Below are positions 12,932-25,202 of a stretch of 64,000 nt of DNA, one piece after another. Made by a program: the position numbers and the translations under genes. Below the pieces are notes generated by a model that was not told the DNA's origin, did not search any database, and saw only the letters and a list, made by a program, of their open reading frames with translations. This DNA is from Xenopus tropicalis. Lineage: Eukaryota > Chordata > Amphibia > Anura > Pipidae. The stretch is taken from assembly GCF_000004195.4 (NCBI RefSeq), contig NC_030679.2, positions 27,951,712 to 28,015,711 of the forward strand, given 5' to 3'. The first letter of the stretch is position 1. Each line of letters opens with the position of its first letter.

Positions 12932-12933
<2 letters not shown>

Positions 12934-15062
12934 ATTTTTCTTTTACAACTAAAGGATATGGCCTAGCCTACAAAGAATGACATTTAGCCGACTGTGATGA
13001 CCAGGGTCAATGGGAGGATGGTGCCAAGCAGTTCATTAGAAAAGAAACAAAGCTGTTCTGCAACAGTGACAATAATGTTTTGTGTGCATTATGTGACTTT
13101 ACAATGCCCTGGCAACTAGATCTCTGCACATTCATAGCTGTATCCAGTGATTTGTGGTACTGGATGAGTCAAACCCTCAACCATCACTATTGCATTTCGG
13201 TTGTGAGAGAAAGATATATTGGTCAAGATGAATTAGAGATTATGACCATGAATTGGGGTTCAGCAGTGGTGAACATAGTATCATAGTTCTGTCAAGTGTA
13301 GATTAAATAATATGATCAGATAAAACACAGGAGATATACAAAGCCAGGGGAACATGCAAAGTGCAAAAACCAGGTAAACATATTACCCCAGGTGTTGTGC
13401 ATTAAGGCATAGCTTATTGTGCTCCTAGAATGAAAAGCAAAGGGTTGCCCCTCCTTTGAATGGCAGGCATTTAGTACCAAGCAGCTTTTCTGTGTACAGC
13501 AATGCTTTTTTCATTTTGTGCCAATAATAAATGACGTCTTGTATACTGGTAATGTGTGGTCAAACATGTCTATGACTTTACTTTATATGGTACATAGAAT
13601 TAATGGCACATACCTGTAAATACACATAAGTATGACTGGGCCAAGCTCACCTTTTGAAGGGGCTTCTATGTATTGTTCTTCACTATGAAGTTACAGACTC
13701 CTCATCTCAGCCCCTCTTTATTTAAAAAGGTAAGCTTTGAAAAGAATGTTTACATGTGGCCCCCCATGAAAGTACCGTACCAAAACGAGCCATTAAGAGA
13801 AATACATTTACTGTGTATCCTACAATTAAAATATACACTTGAACATAGTTATCTTCTCATATTTTATAATGGAAATACTTCTATAAATGTTTTCTTTTTC
13901 TGCATTATCTAAAGCTATTATGTATAAAATATACATAATGATTTGCCTGAACTGTGTGACAGTGGTTCAGAGGAGGGCACACTGTTCTTTCTTGGCTATC
14001 CACTGCTGCTGACATACATTTTTCAGAAATTATTTCAGTTCTGTCCACTTGATAAATCAGTCATATCCATATCCAAGTCCACCCATACAAGTAAACCAAC
14101 CAAGGAAGCATCATTCTTCTGCAACCTAACACAGCAGTTGTTAGGTTAGTGTTATGTCTTACTGTTAACATAGATGAAATTTGAATTAGCTTCCTGTGTT
14201 ATATATAATTCTATAAACACCTATGCAGAAAGCATACTTGCAGCTTTAAAGATACATACTTGCTCACACATTTGGAAATCAATAGATGCTTATGTCTGTT
14301 CAGTGCTGCTACAGTTGAAAACAACAGCCTATTTCATGAGTATGTTGTTGTAACACTTATTTTGGGCTGTGCTGAAATAGAGTTTGATACAGAATACTCT
14401 ATATTATAAAATGTTAGTGAGGCAAAGCAGACCCATGCTGAGTTGAAATGTTGGGCAGAATCCCTGTATTATAATCAGAAATGCATTCCTATTAAATGAG
14501 GCCATCTTAGAAGGGTAATCATAATATAGAGATATAAGGCAAATTGTACTAAAAGAACAAATCAAGTGGTCTATCCATCGTCAAGCAAAATACTGTAGAT
14601 ACTTTTAGAAAAAAAATGCAGGCAGCATAGGAAAACTCAGAATGTTTTCTTTAGCTTGTGTCCAGCATTCTCTTGGATGCCTTTCAGTTCACTGAGAGTT
14701 ATTTTGCTGTTCTTCATTTCATTACCTTTCTATGCTCCCAACAAAACACGTCTCCAGGAGCTTGGCTGCTTAGTGTTCTGAAATTCAGGATGCCGAAAAG
14801 GCCTGGCAAGTCTAACATTTCTCCACTGGTTTCTTGTGCTCAGTCAAAAAAGTCATGGGGTGAGGCTTTATTACTTATTAATTGAACTGCAGATCCAGTA
14901 TGAGCATGAGTGAAGTCACATTGCCCAAAGCACTGAGACAAAGAACAGACTGACTGAAGGAATCAGTTGATTCCTATTTTGCTTTCTTGGGATCCTAGCA
15001 AAGAGACTGTCTTTATCTGAATAGAGTTTGGCACATTTGGTGTGCTTATTTTCAAAAGCTGC
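12932..15062. other. Intergenic, nothing assigned
   Basis: Apparently low-copy sequence without recognised genes. A short perfect palindrome ATTATGTATAAAATATACAT is at about 13917. Confidence 0.45.
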
Positions 15063-15253
15063 CTAGAATGTAAGCTCTTGCGAGCAGGGGCCTCCCCCTA
15101 GTGTCACCGATCCTCATCCAAATGTAACTGCAACCGATTTTTGTGAATTGTTTATATGTACATGTTAACTGTTCTGTCTTTTGTACCCCTCTATTCTGTA
15201 AAGCGCTGTGTAAATTGATGGTGCTACATAAATAATAATAATAATAATAATTA
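15063..15253 (+). mobile_element. SINE 3' portion with (AAT)n tail
   Basis: Contains GTAAGCTCTTGCGAGCAGGG, then AAAGCGCTGTGTAAATTGATGG and a CTACATAAATAATAATAAT tail. This is the 3' domain typical of frog and fish V-type SINEs. The tRNA-like head is missing here. Confidence 0.75.
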
Positions 15254-15254
15254 A

Positions 15255-15637
15255 AGGAAAACTATATCCCCAGAATGAATACTTAACCAACAGGGTTTAT
15301 ATTATATATATATCAGTAAATTTTACATCCTTTCCCTTGAGCCAGCATTTAGTGATGGGCTGTGTGCTCCACCCTGAGATCACCTGACGCAAAAGGCAGA
15401 ACTCTGTCCATTCATTGGCCGATGTGACCCAGCATGTATGTGTGCCTTGGCTTGTTTGTGTGCACTGTGAATCCTATGATCCCAGAGGGCGGCCCTTAAT
15501 TCTTAAAATGGCAATTTTCTATTTAGGATTACCCAATAGCTCATACTACTAAAAAATATAATTTAATGCTAATGATTTATTTAGATAAAGCAGGGTTTTT
15601 ATGTATGAGTTTGCTTTTGCAATAGTATAGTTTTCCT
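15255..15637. mobile_element. TTAA MITE, AGGAAAACTATA ends
   Basis: TTAA at 15251-15254 and 15638-15641. TIRs AGGAAAACTATA and TATAGTTTTCCT. Same family as 42974-43470, sharing GATGGGCTGTGTGCTCC and TGTGCCTTGGCTTGTTTGTG. Confidence 0.85.
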
Positions 15638-15641
15638 TTAA

Positions 15642-16490
15642 TCCCACACATGCTTTTACCTCTGTCCTAGTATTAAACAAACTACCTTATGCATTTCAGT
15701 GGTCTGACCCCTTGCAAGCCCATCCCTCTAGGCTGTACCGATATCCTGGTCTGACTCAAGCCACAAATAACCAGCAAAATATAATCTTATATACGTAGCA
15801 TAGTAATATCACTTGTGTCACATAAGAAACACTGAACCCCCCATCTGTAAATGTTTCCCAGTAATCCATAGCAACCAATAAATGCTTGCTTTTAAACAGG
15901 TGACCAGTAAATGCTACCTGCTGTATGGATTCTATAGGTTATTGCACCTTTTTTTAAATAACCTTAGAAAAATAATAAAAGAAGCTGCAGAAATCTATAA
16001 CACACAGCCTATGGCATTGTGCTTTTTACATGGTTATGGAACTCCTTGGAGACTTCTAAGCTTTGAAAAATGTACATTATTCCCTATTTGCATTTGGATA
16101 AAGATAGGGATTAATATGCAGTATTATTATAATGCTAAGAACTCGTGACACACGAAAAGAGCCAAATTTAGAACTGCCCATCTGTTGTTTTGTATAGTAC
16201 GCGGAATTCCTCCTCTCTCTCTCTCCCCCCACAATTACAGCTCTGAAAGCATTATAGGATTAACTAGTGTAAGATATATATCAAGAGATCCTAATAAGCC
16301 AGTGCCTGATGGGAAGGAGGATGGATCACTATTATTAACCTTTTGTAGCAAAACAATACATTATTAAAAGGGCTGCATCCATTTAGACTGACAGTGAAAT
16401 AAGAAATAATGTTTTTATACTCATTTAAGGTTTAAAAAAAAAAAAATTCTTCCAAAAGGATAAAAAAATTTACATTGCCCTGTAAAATAG
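15642..16490. other. Intergenic, nothing assigned
   Basis: No gene seen. About 15860-15960 carries fragments of the AACCAATAAATG / CCAGTAAATGCT repeat also seen near 51410 and 53136. A CT-rich run lies at 16210-16228. Confidence 0.45.
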
Positions 16491-16494
16491 TGTT

Positions 16495-16935
16495 TTTTGC
16501 TCCATTGCCTGTGTATTTCAGAGCTGTGTGTTGCGGTGATACATCACTTGCATTGCAGGAGGCTGACATCTTCATCTATCCTTCTGCAGCAGTCAATTAT
16601 TAAAGTGCTTCCCCCTCTTCTGCCTCCAGAGCTGCTTTTAACTCTTCTCCGTGGCTGCTTTTAGAGGGCCATAAAGGGAAAGAATTGTTTCCTTGCCAGA
16701 GGTCACTCTTGCTATCAAAAGGGAAGCCCCTCTCTGTCCCTGCAGGGAATGCGTAAATTAGTCAGTCATTCCAGCTCATGGGACACGTTGCGGTCAATGA
16801 AACATGAATAATACAGTTTTACAGTACAAGTGCCCCAGTTTGTTGCGTGACACGGTGACATGCACGCTTACTCTGTGTGTCCCTTTTTATTAAATGCAAT
16901 AAATTTGCTGATTATTTCCCTACAAATGCAAGTGT
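16495..16935. promoter_or_regulatory. Candidate conserved noncoding element
   Basis: A balanced-composition, repeat-free block in an otherwise AT-rich, repeat-filled setting. It contains CAGTCAATTATTAAAGTGC, an AGTCAGTCATTCCAGC segment and several CAG-rich words, with no sustained coding frame. Regulatory function is inferred only from composition and absence of repeats. Confidence 0.25.
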
Positions 16936-17984
16936 GTTCTTTTCTAATACTATGGTGAATACCAGTATAAGGCTGTCCTAGAATTAGTAACAAATTGGGG
17001 GAACCAGTTCATTTGTCAGAACAGCAGTAAGAGGCCTGGGGCCCCCTTTCCTTACTGCAAAATGCATCAATGCTTAGAGCTGCATTAACCCCAGACGGCA
17101 TTCTGCTTGGAACAGACATACTTTGTATTCCTCAGCACTTTGATCCATTCTCAGCATACAGCAATGCACGTCAGCAATGGTTGAGCCTCAGTTTGTTTAA
17201 CCCCCTTTGGCAAGGAAACATGTAGCGGACAATGACTTTTTGCCAGTATAAATTTAACAGATGGAAATTCTATGCACTAGGAACCTCTGTAACAACACAT
17301 TTTCTGCAGAAATAAAAATGACAATGATATTAGTGCTGAAATATATAAATGAGAAAGAGAACAATCATCAGACAGGGGAAATAACAATAAATAGATGGGG
17401 GGATGACCTAGCAACACCCACTTCCACCTCCCCTTTTGCACTTCATTGTGCAAAGCCTGGTAACTTCTTTACTCATGGCATTTCTCTACACTTTTTTGAA
17501 ACCCTGCAAACCTGTTCTATTCATAAATAGCTTTCAAAAGAGCACATGTAACACCTACTAATAAATTAAAATGACAGACACATTATTCTCTAAAAAATAA
17601 TAAATACATTTCCTGGTAGGTGAAGTAAAAGTAATCCCATATCCCATGCAAGTAGCTGCCTAATAAAAATAAGCAACTATTTTACTATGGCAGTAGCAGC
17701 GTAAACCCATAGGTGACTTATTTAAAGCAGATTACCTATTAAAAAAACTGCAGAAAAATCTGCTCTATTTCTGAGAAAAGAAAATTAGTGGGTAAGATCC
17801 AAGCCCTGATTTAGAAGAGAGGACAGGCAGTGTGGGTGGTTCTGTAGAACTGATAGAAAATTAATTGCTGTAGGCCCTGGGTAGAGCAGGGAAAACATGA
17901 AAGCTATAATAGCTACACTGATACATAGAAAAGTTAAAGGAAAGTCAAAGGAAAATGCTGCAGACTGAGCGGTTTGTCTTAAAT
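16936..17984. other. Intergenic, nothing assigned
   Basis: No recognised gene or bounded transposon. Confidence 0.45.
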
Positions 17985-18287
17985 TCAGGTAAGGGACCTG
18001 TTATCCAGAATGCTTAGGACCTGGGATATTCTGGATAAGGAATCTTTTCATAATTTAGAAGTACGTGCCTAAAGTCTACTAAAAAATAATTTAAACATTA
18101 CTGTAATTAAACCCAATAGAATTGTTTTGACTTCAATGAATTATATCATAGTTAGTATCAAATACAAGGCACTGTTTTATTATTACAGAGAAAATGAAAA
18201 CCATTACCAAAAAGTAGAATTATTTGCTTATAATGGAGTCTATGGGAGATGGCCTTTTCATAATTCAAAACTGTCTAGATAATGTTT
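17985..18287. mobile_element. TA-flanked element, CAGGTAAGGGACC end (single copy form)
   Basis: Starts CAGGTAAGGGACCTGTTATCC and contains the family core AAACCCAATAGAATTG, CTGTTTTATTATTACAGAG and GGAGTCTATGGGAGATGGCC. The right end is eroded. One internal unit only, unlike 38693-39720. Confidence 0.8.
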
Positions 18288-18753
18288 TTTTGTGAATGGA
18301 TGCCATACCTTGTACCACAGTGGTAGGTCTTTGCAAAAAAAGAACATTACTTATAAAAAATGCTTCCTTTATATTATTGAGTTGGTTAAAATCTCCTCTT
18401 ACTGTTTCCTCAACTATGTGCTACCCCCGGAGGATGATGACCCCTCATCTGCCATCTACATGCAGAGACTGGCAGCAGGGAGTGAGAAGAGTAGCAGGTT
18501 AAAATCCAGATTAAGTCTTCTATTTGCCATGGCAGCCAACCGATTGATCTGCAAAGGAAAGATGAGTGCTCGCTCATAAGCATTAGAACTTAATGCTGCT
18601 CTAGAAAACTTCTCTCTTTCTCTTCCCCCTGCTGATTGCTGCATCTTTGCTAATGCCTCATTGGGTAAGCTACTCATTTTAATTAATAAATGGGTTCTAC
18701 TTTTGCAATGTCCTACCACTCTGGCGTGGCTTTGCAAAAAGTGAACACCCCCT
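18288..18753. other. Intergenic, probable old MITE
   Basis: CCACAGTGGTAGGTCTTTGC at about 18316 and GCAATGTCCTACCACTCTGG at about 18704 are roughly inverted, suggesting a decayed palindromic element. ORFs inside are not supported as genes. Confidence 0.4.
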
Positions 18754-18757
18754 TTAA

Positions 18758-19146
18758 ATGAGAAGGAAAGGTGAAATCGGTGATGCTATCAGATGTTATC
18801 AGATACCCTGGGCTGGTGCTTATGTTAGCAGAGAACAGCACTGATGCAGGGTACTTTTGAGTGAGCGCCACGGAGCAATCCTATTCCTGCGCACTCCTTA
18901 TTAGGGCCGGGGGTGCGTGCGGAGTAGAGTGAAAAGCCAAGTTAAGGAAAATGCCACCTTTCTCGCTCTACTGCACATGCATCGGCCTGGGGCTATTGAA
19001 GAATGAAGAATATGTCACTCCATGGCGCTCGCTTAGTACCACCACAGGCCGGTGCAGTTTTCTGCTAACAGGAGCACTGGCCTGGGGTATCAAATACATA
19101 ATTTTGATCAATGGGGGTGCTCAGTGCTTTCACCTTTCCTTCTCCT
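18758..19146. mobile_element. TTAA MITE, ATGAGAAGGAAAGG ends
   Basis: TTAA at 18754-18757 and 19147-19150. Ends AATGAGAAGGAAAGGTGAAA and TTTCACCTTTCCTTCTCCTT. Confidence 0.8.
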
Positions 19147-19150
19147 TTAA

Positions 19151-19677
19151 AATCTGATCTGATCTGATTTCCAAGCATTACATTTCATAAACCTTTTTTT
19201 ACACTGCAGTTCAGTTTTAATGTCATAGTCTGTCATCCAAACTGCTGAGTGAAGCGCATATTTTATTTCCATTGATCCACCGTACAAGGGTCATGCAATA
19301 GGCCTACATACAGCCGTGCTCCTTCAGTCACCCTACTGGGTGTGTCCAAGTATATTTGGTTTCTTCTAATGAAATGCCATATCTAATGCTCCTGTGTTTA
19401 TCTCTGCTGACAGTAAGCCATTGGCAAACATTCCTAAAGCCACATTAAACAAGGAGGAAACGTTGGATACAGTGCAGAGTATTCATCCCCTACACAGGTG
19501 TATTGAGAGGAAGTGAATAAAAAACAAATCAGCCTTTCCCTGCATTGTTCCACCCTCAGCATTAAAGGATTATGAAAGCTACAAGGGCGCAGAAAATATA
19601 TATATATATATAAATTTTGTCTGTGTTTCAAGACTCTATCTTCTCTCTGCGGGTCAGTGTGAGTAATCATGTTGGTA
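19151..19677. other. Intergenic, nothing assigned
   Basis: No gene. A short (TA)n run lies at 19598-19611. Confidence 0.45.
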
Positions 19678-19681
19678 TTAA

Positions 19682-20071
19682 GGTGGTTGTTCACCTTTAC
19701 AAATAACTTTTATTATGATGTAGACAATAATATTCTGAGACAATTTGCAATTGGTTTTCATTTTTTATTATTTGTGTTTTTTTAGCTTTTTGTTCAGCAG
19801 CTCTCCAGTTTGAAATTTCAGCATCTATGTTGTTGCTAGGGTAATTTTTACTTTAGCAATCAGGCAGTGGTTTAAGTTGGATGATAAAAAGTAAAAAGTA
19901 ACATTAAAATTGTAAACTCTCAAAATAATAGGTTTTTTTTTAACTGCCGAGGTCAGTGTCCCCCCTTTGAAAGCTGATATACACAAGGAAGGCAAATAAT
20001 AATAAAAAAAACTACTAAAAAGACCAACTGCAAAGTTGCTAGGAATAGGACATTCTATAATATACTAAAAG
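19682..20071. mobile_element. TTAA MITE, AGGTGGTTGTTCACC family
   Basis: TTAA at 19678-19681 and 20072-20075. Internal TTATGATGTAGACAATA, CAATTTGCAATTGGT, GCTTTTTGTTCAGCAGCT and GAGGTCAGTG are shared with 61418-61841. Confidence 0.75.
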
Positions 20072-20075
20072 TTAA

Positions 20076-20229
20076 CTTAGCCCTTCATTAAAGCAGTAGC
20101 ATACCTATATATACAGTATGTATATATAGAGACTATTGAAATATTTTGCTAGAGGCAAATCTTGCATAGTAGCTGTTTCATAAAACCAAAACCATAAAAA
20201 GTCTTCTCTCTCCCTCTCTCTCTCTGTTT
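20076..20229. other. Intergenic, simple-sequence rich
   Basis: Short TA/TATATA tracts and a CT run (CTCTCTCCCTCTCTCTCTC at about 20205). Confidence 0.5.
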
Positions 20230-20560
20230 ATTAACACTGCAAAAATGCCTTCTTTAGTATAATAGGTTCCAGTCTCCATTAAATGATTTCCCTTCGGTGT
20301 CAGCAGTGAATCCTGTTTTCAGCTGCATGCATTCATTATTGCATTGGCAGGCTTCACAACAACGCCATAGAATGCTGCTTTCAGCCATTCCCTCTGAGGA
20401 TGAGGAGAGCACTCTCATGGTACTATGGCAACAGAGCCTCTTTGGGACTTTCAATTGAGTATTATTAAGGGTAAAAGTGGGACTTTTACAGATATAGGCA
20501 TTTTTGCTTAATGGTCATCTCATCATCATTGTACATGGAATGAATAACCCCTGAAGGGAA
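20230..20560. promoter_or_regulatory. Candidate conserved noncoding element with an RFX-like half site
   Basis: Repeat-free block with TTCAGCTGCATGCATTCATT and GTACTATGGCAAC (20420-20432), which on the other strand reads GTTGCCATAGTAC, an RFX/X-box-like word. No coding frame. Regulatory role is inferred only. Confidence 0.25.
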
Positions 20561-21114
20561 GGGCAAAGGGGGAGGTCTGGGGGCCATTTAAATGTTTTGC
20601 CTGCACCATTGGCTGGGGGAAGAGAGCTTATACAGTCTAATATGTAAGTGGAATTAATGGATCCTTCCAGCATTTATATTTTATATATATTTATATTTCC
20701 CCTTACTAAACTATGCATGAATAAGGGCTAGAATGGATGGCTTGACTCTAAGCCGAAACAACGAATTAAACACCATTTTTTTTGCTTCATATATATGTAT
20801 ATATAGACAACAATAAGAGATCCTCTGCACTCACCCATTATCAATATATAGGACATAAAGACATTCTGTGCATTAAGCTACCAAGATATGTCCTCCCCTT
20901 TAAGCAAAACAGGGATTGTTTGTCCATATATTGCAATATATCAACCACATCAAAGTCATCCCTTCTGGCCAGTCCTACACTTACATATGCAATTCATTAA
21001 GAATTCTACTACATATAGTACATTTATACATTTAGCAAAGGGACTAAGTTTTACCTGCAACTTACTTGCTTTCAAGGTTAAAACCCCCCAAATGGTTGCC
21101 CTTTTATTGGCTCC
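20561..21114. other. Intergenic, nothing assigned
   Basis: AT-rich, no gene recognised. Confidence 0.45.
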
Positions 21115-21126
21115 ACTGGGATCATC

Positions 21127-21227
21127 TATATATATATATATATAGACCATAAAGATAGATTCCGCTTAAAAAATTACCACTTTTATTTAAGTCCTGTGAG
21201 TGCGGAATCTATCTTTATGGTCTATAT
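21127..21227. repeat. (TA)n tract plus inverted repeat, Penelope-like end module
   Basis: After a (TA)n run, GACCATAAAGATAGATTCCGC (arm to 21165) is repeated inverted at 21202-21227, with AAGTCCTGTGAGTGCGG in the right arm. The same CCTGTGAGTGCGG word ends the palindrome at 46771-46898. A CTGCACCCAGGCA word follows at about 21240. Confidence 0.65.
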
Positions 21228-21384
21228 GATATCTGCTATACTGCACCCAGGCACATTGACTCCAGAATTATATGCGAGTGCCTTTATTACCATGTATTAT
21301 ATACACTGTATATATATAAAATGCACATACAGATACCAACTAACTGTAGATATTAGTATCACAATAGCCTTGGATACTATACTT

Positions 21385-21668
21385 GTTCAAGAACTCATCC
21401 AGGCCCCTCTTAAAGGCATTAACAGAATCTGCCATTACCACATCACTAGGAAGGGCATTCCACAACCTCACTGCCCTAGCCTTAACGAACCCCCTGAGCT
21501 GCTTCAAATGCAAGTTTAGTCCATCAAGCCTTAAAGAGGGTCCATGTTCTTCTCTTTGTGAAAAAGAGCCCTGCTATCTGTCTATAATGTCCTGTACGTC
21601 TAAGGATTAATCATGTCCCCTCGCAAGTGCCTTTTCTCACAGTAACCTTAACCTTGACAGTCTTTGCT
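21385..21668 (+). mobile_element. Fragment of an old dispersed repeat
   Basis: Contains AACTCATCCAGGCCCCTCTT, GAAGGGCATTCCACAACCTC and CATGTCCCCTCGCAAGTGCC, phrases I recognise as a repeat frequent in frog genomes. The frames are not protein-coding. Its class is not assigned. Confidence 0.55.
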
Positions 21669-23330
21669 CATTATTATTACATATTATGATTGTGCCAAAA
21701 GTTACCTCAGCAATTGTGCTTTTTTGTGATTCATACCCCCTATGTTTGAAGCCAGATGATCATTGTGGTTAGCAAGAGCCTGCACACATTTCTTTGCAAA
21801 ATCCCCCAGGCCTGCAGAGTTCTTGTACTATGATGGCACAACTGCAAGTTTTACCCCATCAGCCCACAATATGCACATTACAGAATCAGCTAAAGGTCTT
21901 CATGCAGTGTGGGTCAGCGAGTCTTTGCAGTCCCTGACCTGCTATCATGCACAATGGTACAAGACCACTGCAGGCCATGGGGCTTTTCATGCCCCCTGAT
22001 GGATGTCATGGGAGTTTGTGTTTTACCCTTTGTTTGTCCTTGAAACATCCCTCTGGCTTTAACAGAAATTTAACTCTTTCACTATCCATTCAATAGCATC
22101 TAAAAAGTTACAACCAGAAAATGTCTAGCTTTTAAGAAACTGTTAAAGAAGTGTGTTACATTAGTAAACAATGCTGCTTTATACACCTAGCCTATAGTAA
22201 AAGGACAGATTTCACAGTCACATGTTTTTTTATCACTGAACAACAATCCATGCTGTTCACAATGTATTTATAATAGAACTATAACTGTAATCTGTTCCTT
22301 TAAAAAGTATGAATAAATACCATTTTATATGCCGAAATCCAGCTGCAAAACAGTTCTCTTTCTGCACCATTTGAAATTCTGGCAGGGGAGGAGGGACTAA
22401 AACATTGATGTTACAAATTGTTACAATTTGCTTATAATTATGTTTGGGTGCATTGCCTCTTCAATATTACCACTAACAAGTAAAACAGAATGCACAGGGG
22501 GTGCCCCACAGTGTAAGTCACTAACATTTTCCCCCTTGCAAGTGCCCCTGGTGCACTTGCAAGAGGCTTTTTCTAACCTAGTTACAAATTACCAACTTAC
22601 TAGTATTTCCCATCGCTTCCACTCACTTACTCACTCTAATATATCGACAAAGCCCATTTGCCTTTCCTTGTCCTAATTCCCTAATTGGGAGACTGGGATT
22701 AGAATTTTGACCAATGTGCATTTTTAGACTAAATGCCAACACAGTATTCTACAGGGGAAAACAAAATAAATGACAAATCATTGACACACTGTAGCAGATA
22801 ACATATTGATTTTACTTTTAGAGGATGCACTGAGTTTTCAAATTTACTTTAGGTACAAGAAGCAATTATACTGAAAAACGTGTTTACAGGCTGGAAAACG
22901 TACTGAGCATATCAGCAGTTTGTTTTTCTAAATATCATCCAGGACTGCAGCACTGCAATGCAGCAATGCTAACCTCAGCAACGCCGTGCCACGAGTATGA
23001 GCAGCAAATGTGGTGGAATGAATAAGAGCGGCTTTGGCTACAATTGATTTATTAACTTGGAAAAGCCACTTTTCTGCTTGCATGTTCCATGATAGAAAGG
23101 AGCCTCTCTATCTTCTCCCCAATGCTGTGAGTCTCACTTATAAAAGTGTTCCATTTGCTCTCCTATATCACAACTTTTCTGCTTGTCAGGATCTTTGTCA
23201 CTTAGAAACACAGACACTTTTCCAAGTTACAATTGCCTGATAATCAACAAGCACTTTCAGATGATTTGCCTTAGGCCAATGGCACAAGGGTCGCTTTCTT
23301 TGCTGGCATGTAAATGGGGGGGTGGGGGTG
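21669..23330. other. Intergenic, nothing assigned
   Basis: No gene or bounded element recognised. Confidence 0.45.
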
Positions 23331-23469
23331 AGGTCAAAATATTCTATATGCCATTAGCCTAAGGCCGCTTGCATACAGGTCATTAACACAGCAGTGGAAT
23401 AAAGCCATTCTGCTGCCTTCCTCTGCCTGAATGTGTGCCATGAGACTGCCAGTTAGTGCACAAACAGAG

Positions 23470-24135
23470 AGTGACCAGTGACCCGTAACAAAAGTGTAGG
23501 GAACCAAGGGGCATGACAGAGCCGTAGGGGTAAGCCACTCCCAGTTAGCAAGGGATTGGCTGTTTTGAATGTGGCAAGCAAGGGATATAAATAGGCGGAT
23601 TGGAGTTTCCCGCTTCCTGTTCCATCTTAGGCAGTACAGGAAAACACCCACCCTCCCTCCCTATACAGGTGCGTTGGTATTGAAGTTTTGATGGCGGGGT
23701 GGTTGAGTCCGGGAACCAATGGTTGCCCGTTGATTGGTGGCTGGCACGCCTGGCACCTCAGGGGTAAGGAGGTGTATCAGGAAGTGATTTTGTTGAGGAG
23801 TAGGTGGTTCCAGGCTAGGATGGCAGCTGGCAGCGGTAATGGTGTTGCGCAGTTATTGGATTGTTGCGGTTGTTATACAAACGTTCAAGTTATGTTTATC
23901 TTATGTTCATGATATGTTTAGTATATTTTCATGTTATGTTTTGATATGTTTACCATATGTTCATGTATGTTTTCATGGTATGTTTTAAATTAAAACTTAA
24001 GATGTTAATAAATGTTCTGCGGCCCTTTTCATCCAAAATCGGTGTATGTGTAATTTGTTTGGGATTCGAGGGATAGGAGGGGTGGTGTGGTAGGTTGTTA
24101 AGAGGCGGGGCAAGTCCCAACGGTGCGCCTATCAT
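23470..24135 (+). mobile_element. Putative solo LTR or LTR-like element
   Basis: Promoter-like GATATAAATAGGCGGATTGG at about 23583, a GC-rich leader with many G-runs, a degenerate ATGTTTNNNATATGTT tandem at 23895-23985, then AATAAATGTTCTGC at about 24008. This TATA-to-AATAAA layout suggests an LTR. Exact borders and target duplication were not found, and no gag or pol is adjacent. Confidence 0.35.
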
Positions 24136-24672
24136 GGAATTTTTCCCATGTCTATGAATGCACACACATTCAGGAAGATAAAGGCAGCGGATTGGCTATT
24201 GTCCGCTGGTGTGTTAGCAACCCTTGTGCCATTGACCTTAAGGTAATGGGACTATTTTCCTCCAGACCCCAGCTGTGCTCTAAAGGAAAACACTTCCAGT
24301 CACCTTCCACCATCCTCCTATTACTGCCTCATCTAAAAGGCAATTTGCCCGCCAGGTCTGCTATAGACAATGCATTTCCCATATATCTCTGGGAGAAATT
24401 GTGAGTGGATAGGCATGCTTCAACCTCTCCTTTAGTTGCTTAAGTACAGAAGCAGTCAAAACACTTTGTGTGCCATTAGCCCTACTTCTTCTTACCTCTC
24501 CAGTCTGTTAAATTGTTATTAGCATTTTCAAAGAGGAGCCCTCGCCATGCCTCAGTAACTAGACTTAAACAACCTACTACAGATTGAGAAAGTCAACAAA
24601 TACCTGGCTGCTATAGGCAATTAAGAGGGTCAGTTTACTCTTTATAAAATAATTACCAAAATATCTTTTGAC
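24136..24672. other. Intergenic, nothing assigned
   Basis: No gene recognised. Confidence 0.4.
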
Positions 24673-24674
24673 AC

Positions 24675-25199
24675 AGTACGGGATTTCTTATCCAGAATGT
24701 TATTCAGAATGCTCAGGACCTGGAGTGTTCCAGATAAGGGATCTTTCCGTAGTTTTGATCTCCATGCTTTAAGTTTACTAAAAATAATTTAAACATTAAA
24801 TAAACCCAATAGGATTGTTTTGCCTCCAATAAGGATTAATTACATCTTAGTTGGGATCAAGTACAGGTACTGTTTTATTATTACAGAGAAAAGGGAATCA
24901 ACCCAATAGGACTGTTCTGCCCCCAATAAGGGGTAATTATATCTTAGTTGGGATCAAGTACAGATACTGTTTTATTATTACAGAGAAAAGGGAATCATTT
25001 AACCATTAAATAAACCCAATAGGGCTGTTCTGCCCCCAATAAGGGGTAATTATATCTTAGTTGGGATCAAGTACAGGTACTGTTTTATTATTACAGAGAA
25101 AAAGGAAATTAGAATCATTTGCTTATAATGGAACCTATGGGAGATGGCCTTTCGGAACTTTCTGGATAACGGGTTTCTGGCTAATAAATCCTTTACCTG
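24675..25199. mobile_element. TA-flanked element with three internal 110-bp units
   Basis: Family ends (TTATCCAGAATGTTATTC and GGATAACGGGTTTCTGG...TTTACCTG followed by TA). The internal unit AAACCCAATAGG...CAATAAGG...TTAGTTGGGATCAAGTACAG occurs three times (starting about 24802, 24900 and 25013). It is inverted relative to the arrays at 38.8-40.2 kb. Confidence 0.85.
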
Positions 25200-25202
25200 T
25201 AC

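Noticed and set aside
19455..19475. GAAACGTTGG as a further hammerhead 3' half
   Set aside because: No CTGANGA core or helix II hairpin precedes it on that strand.
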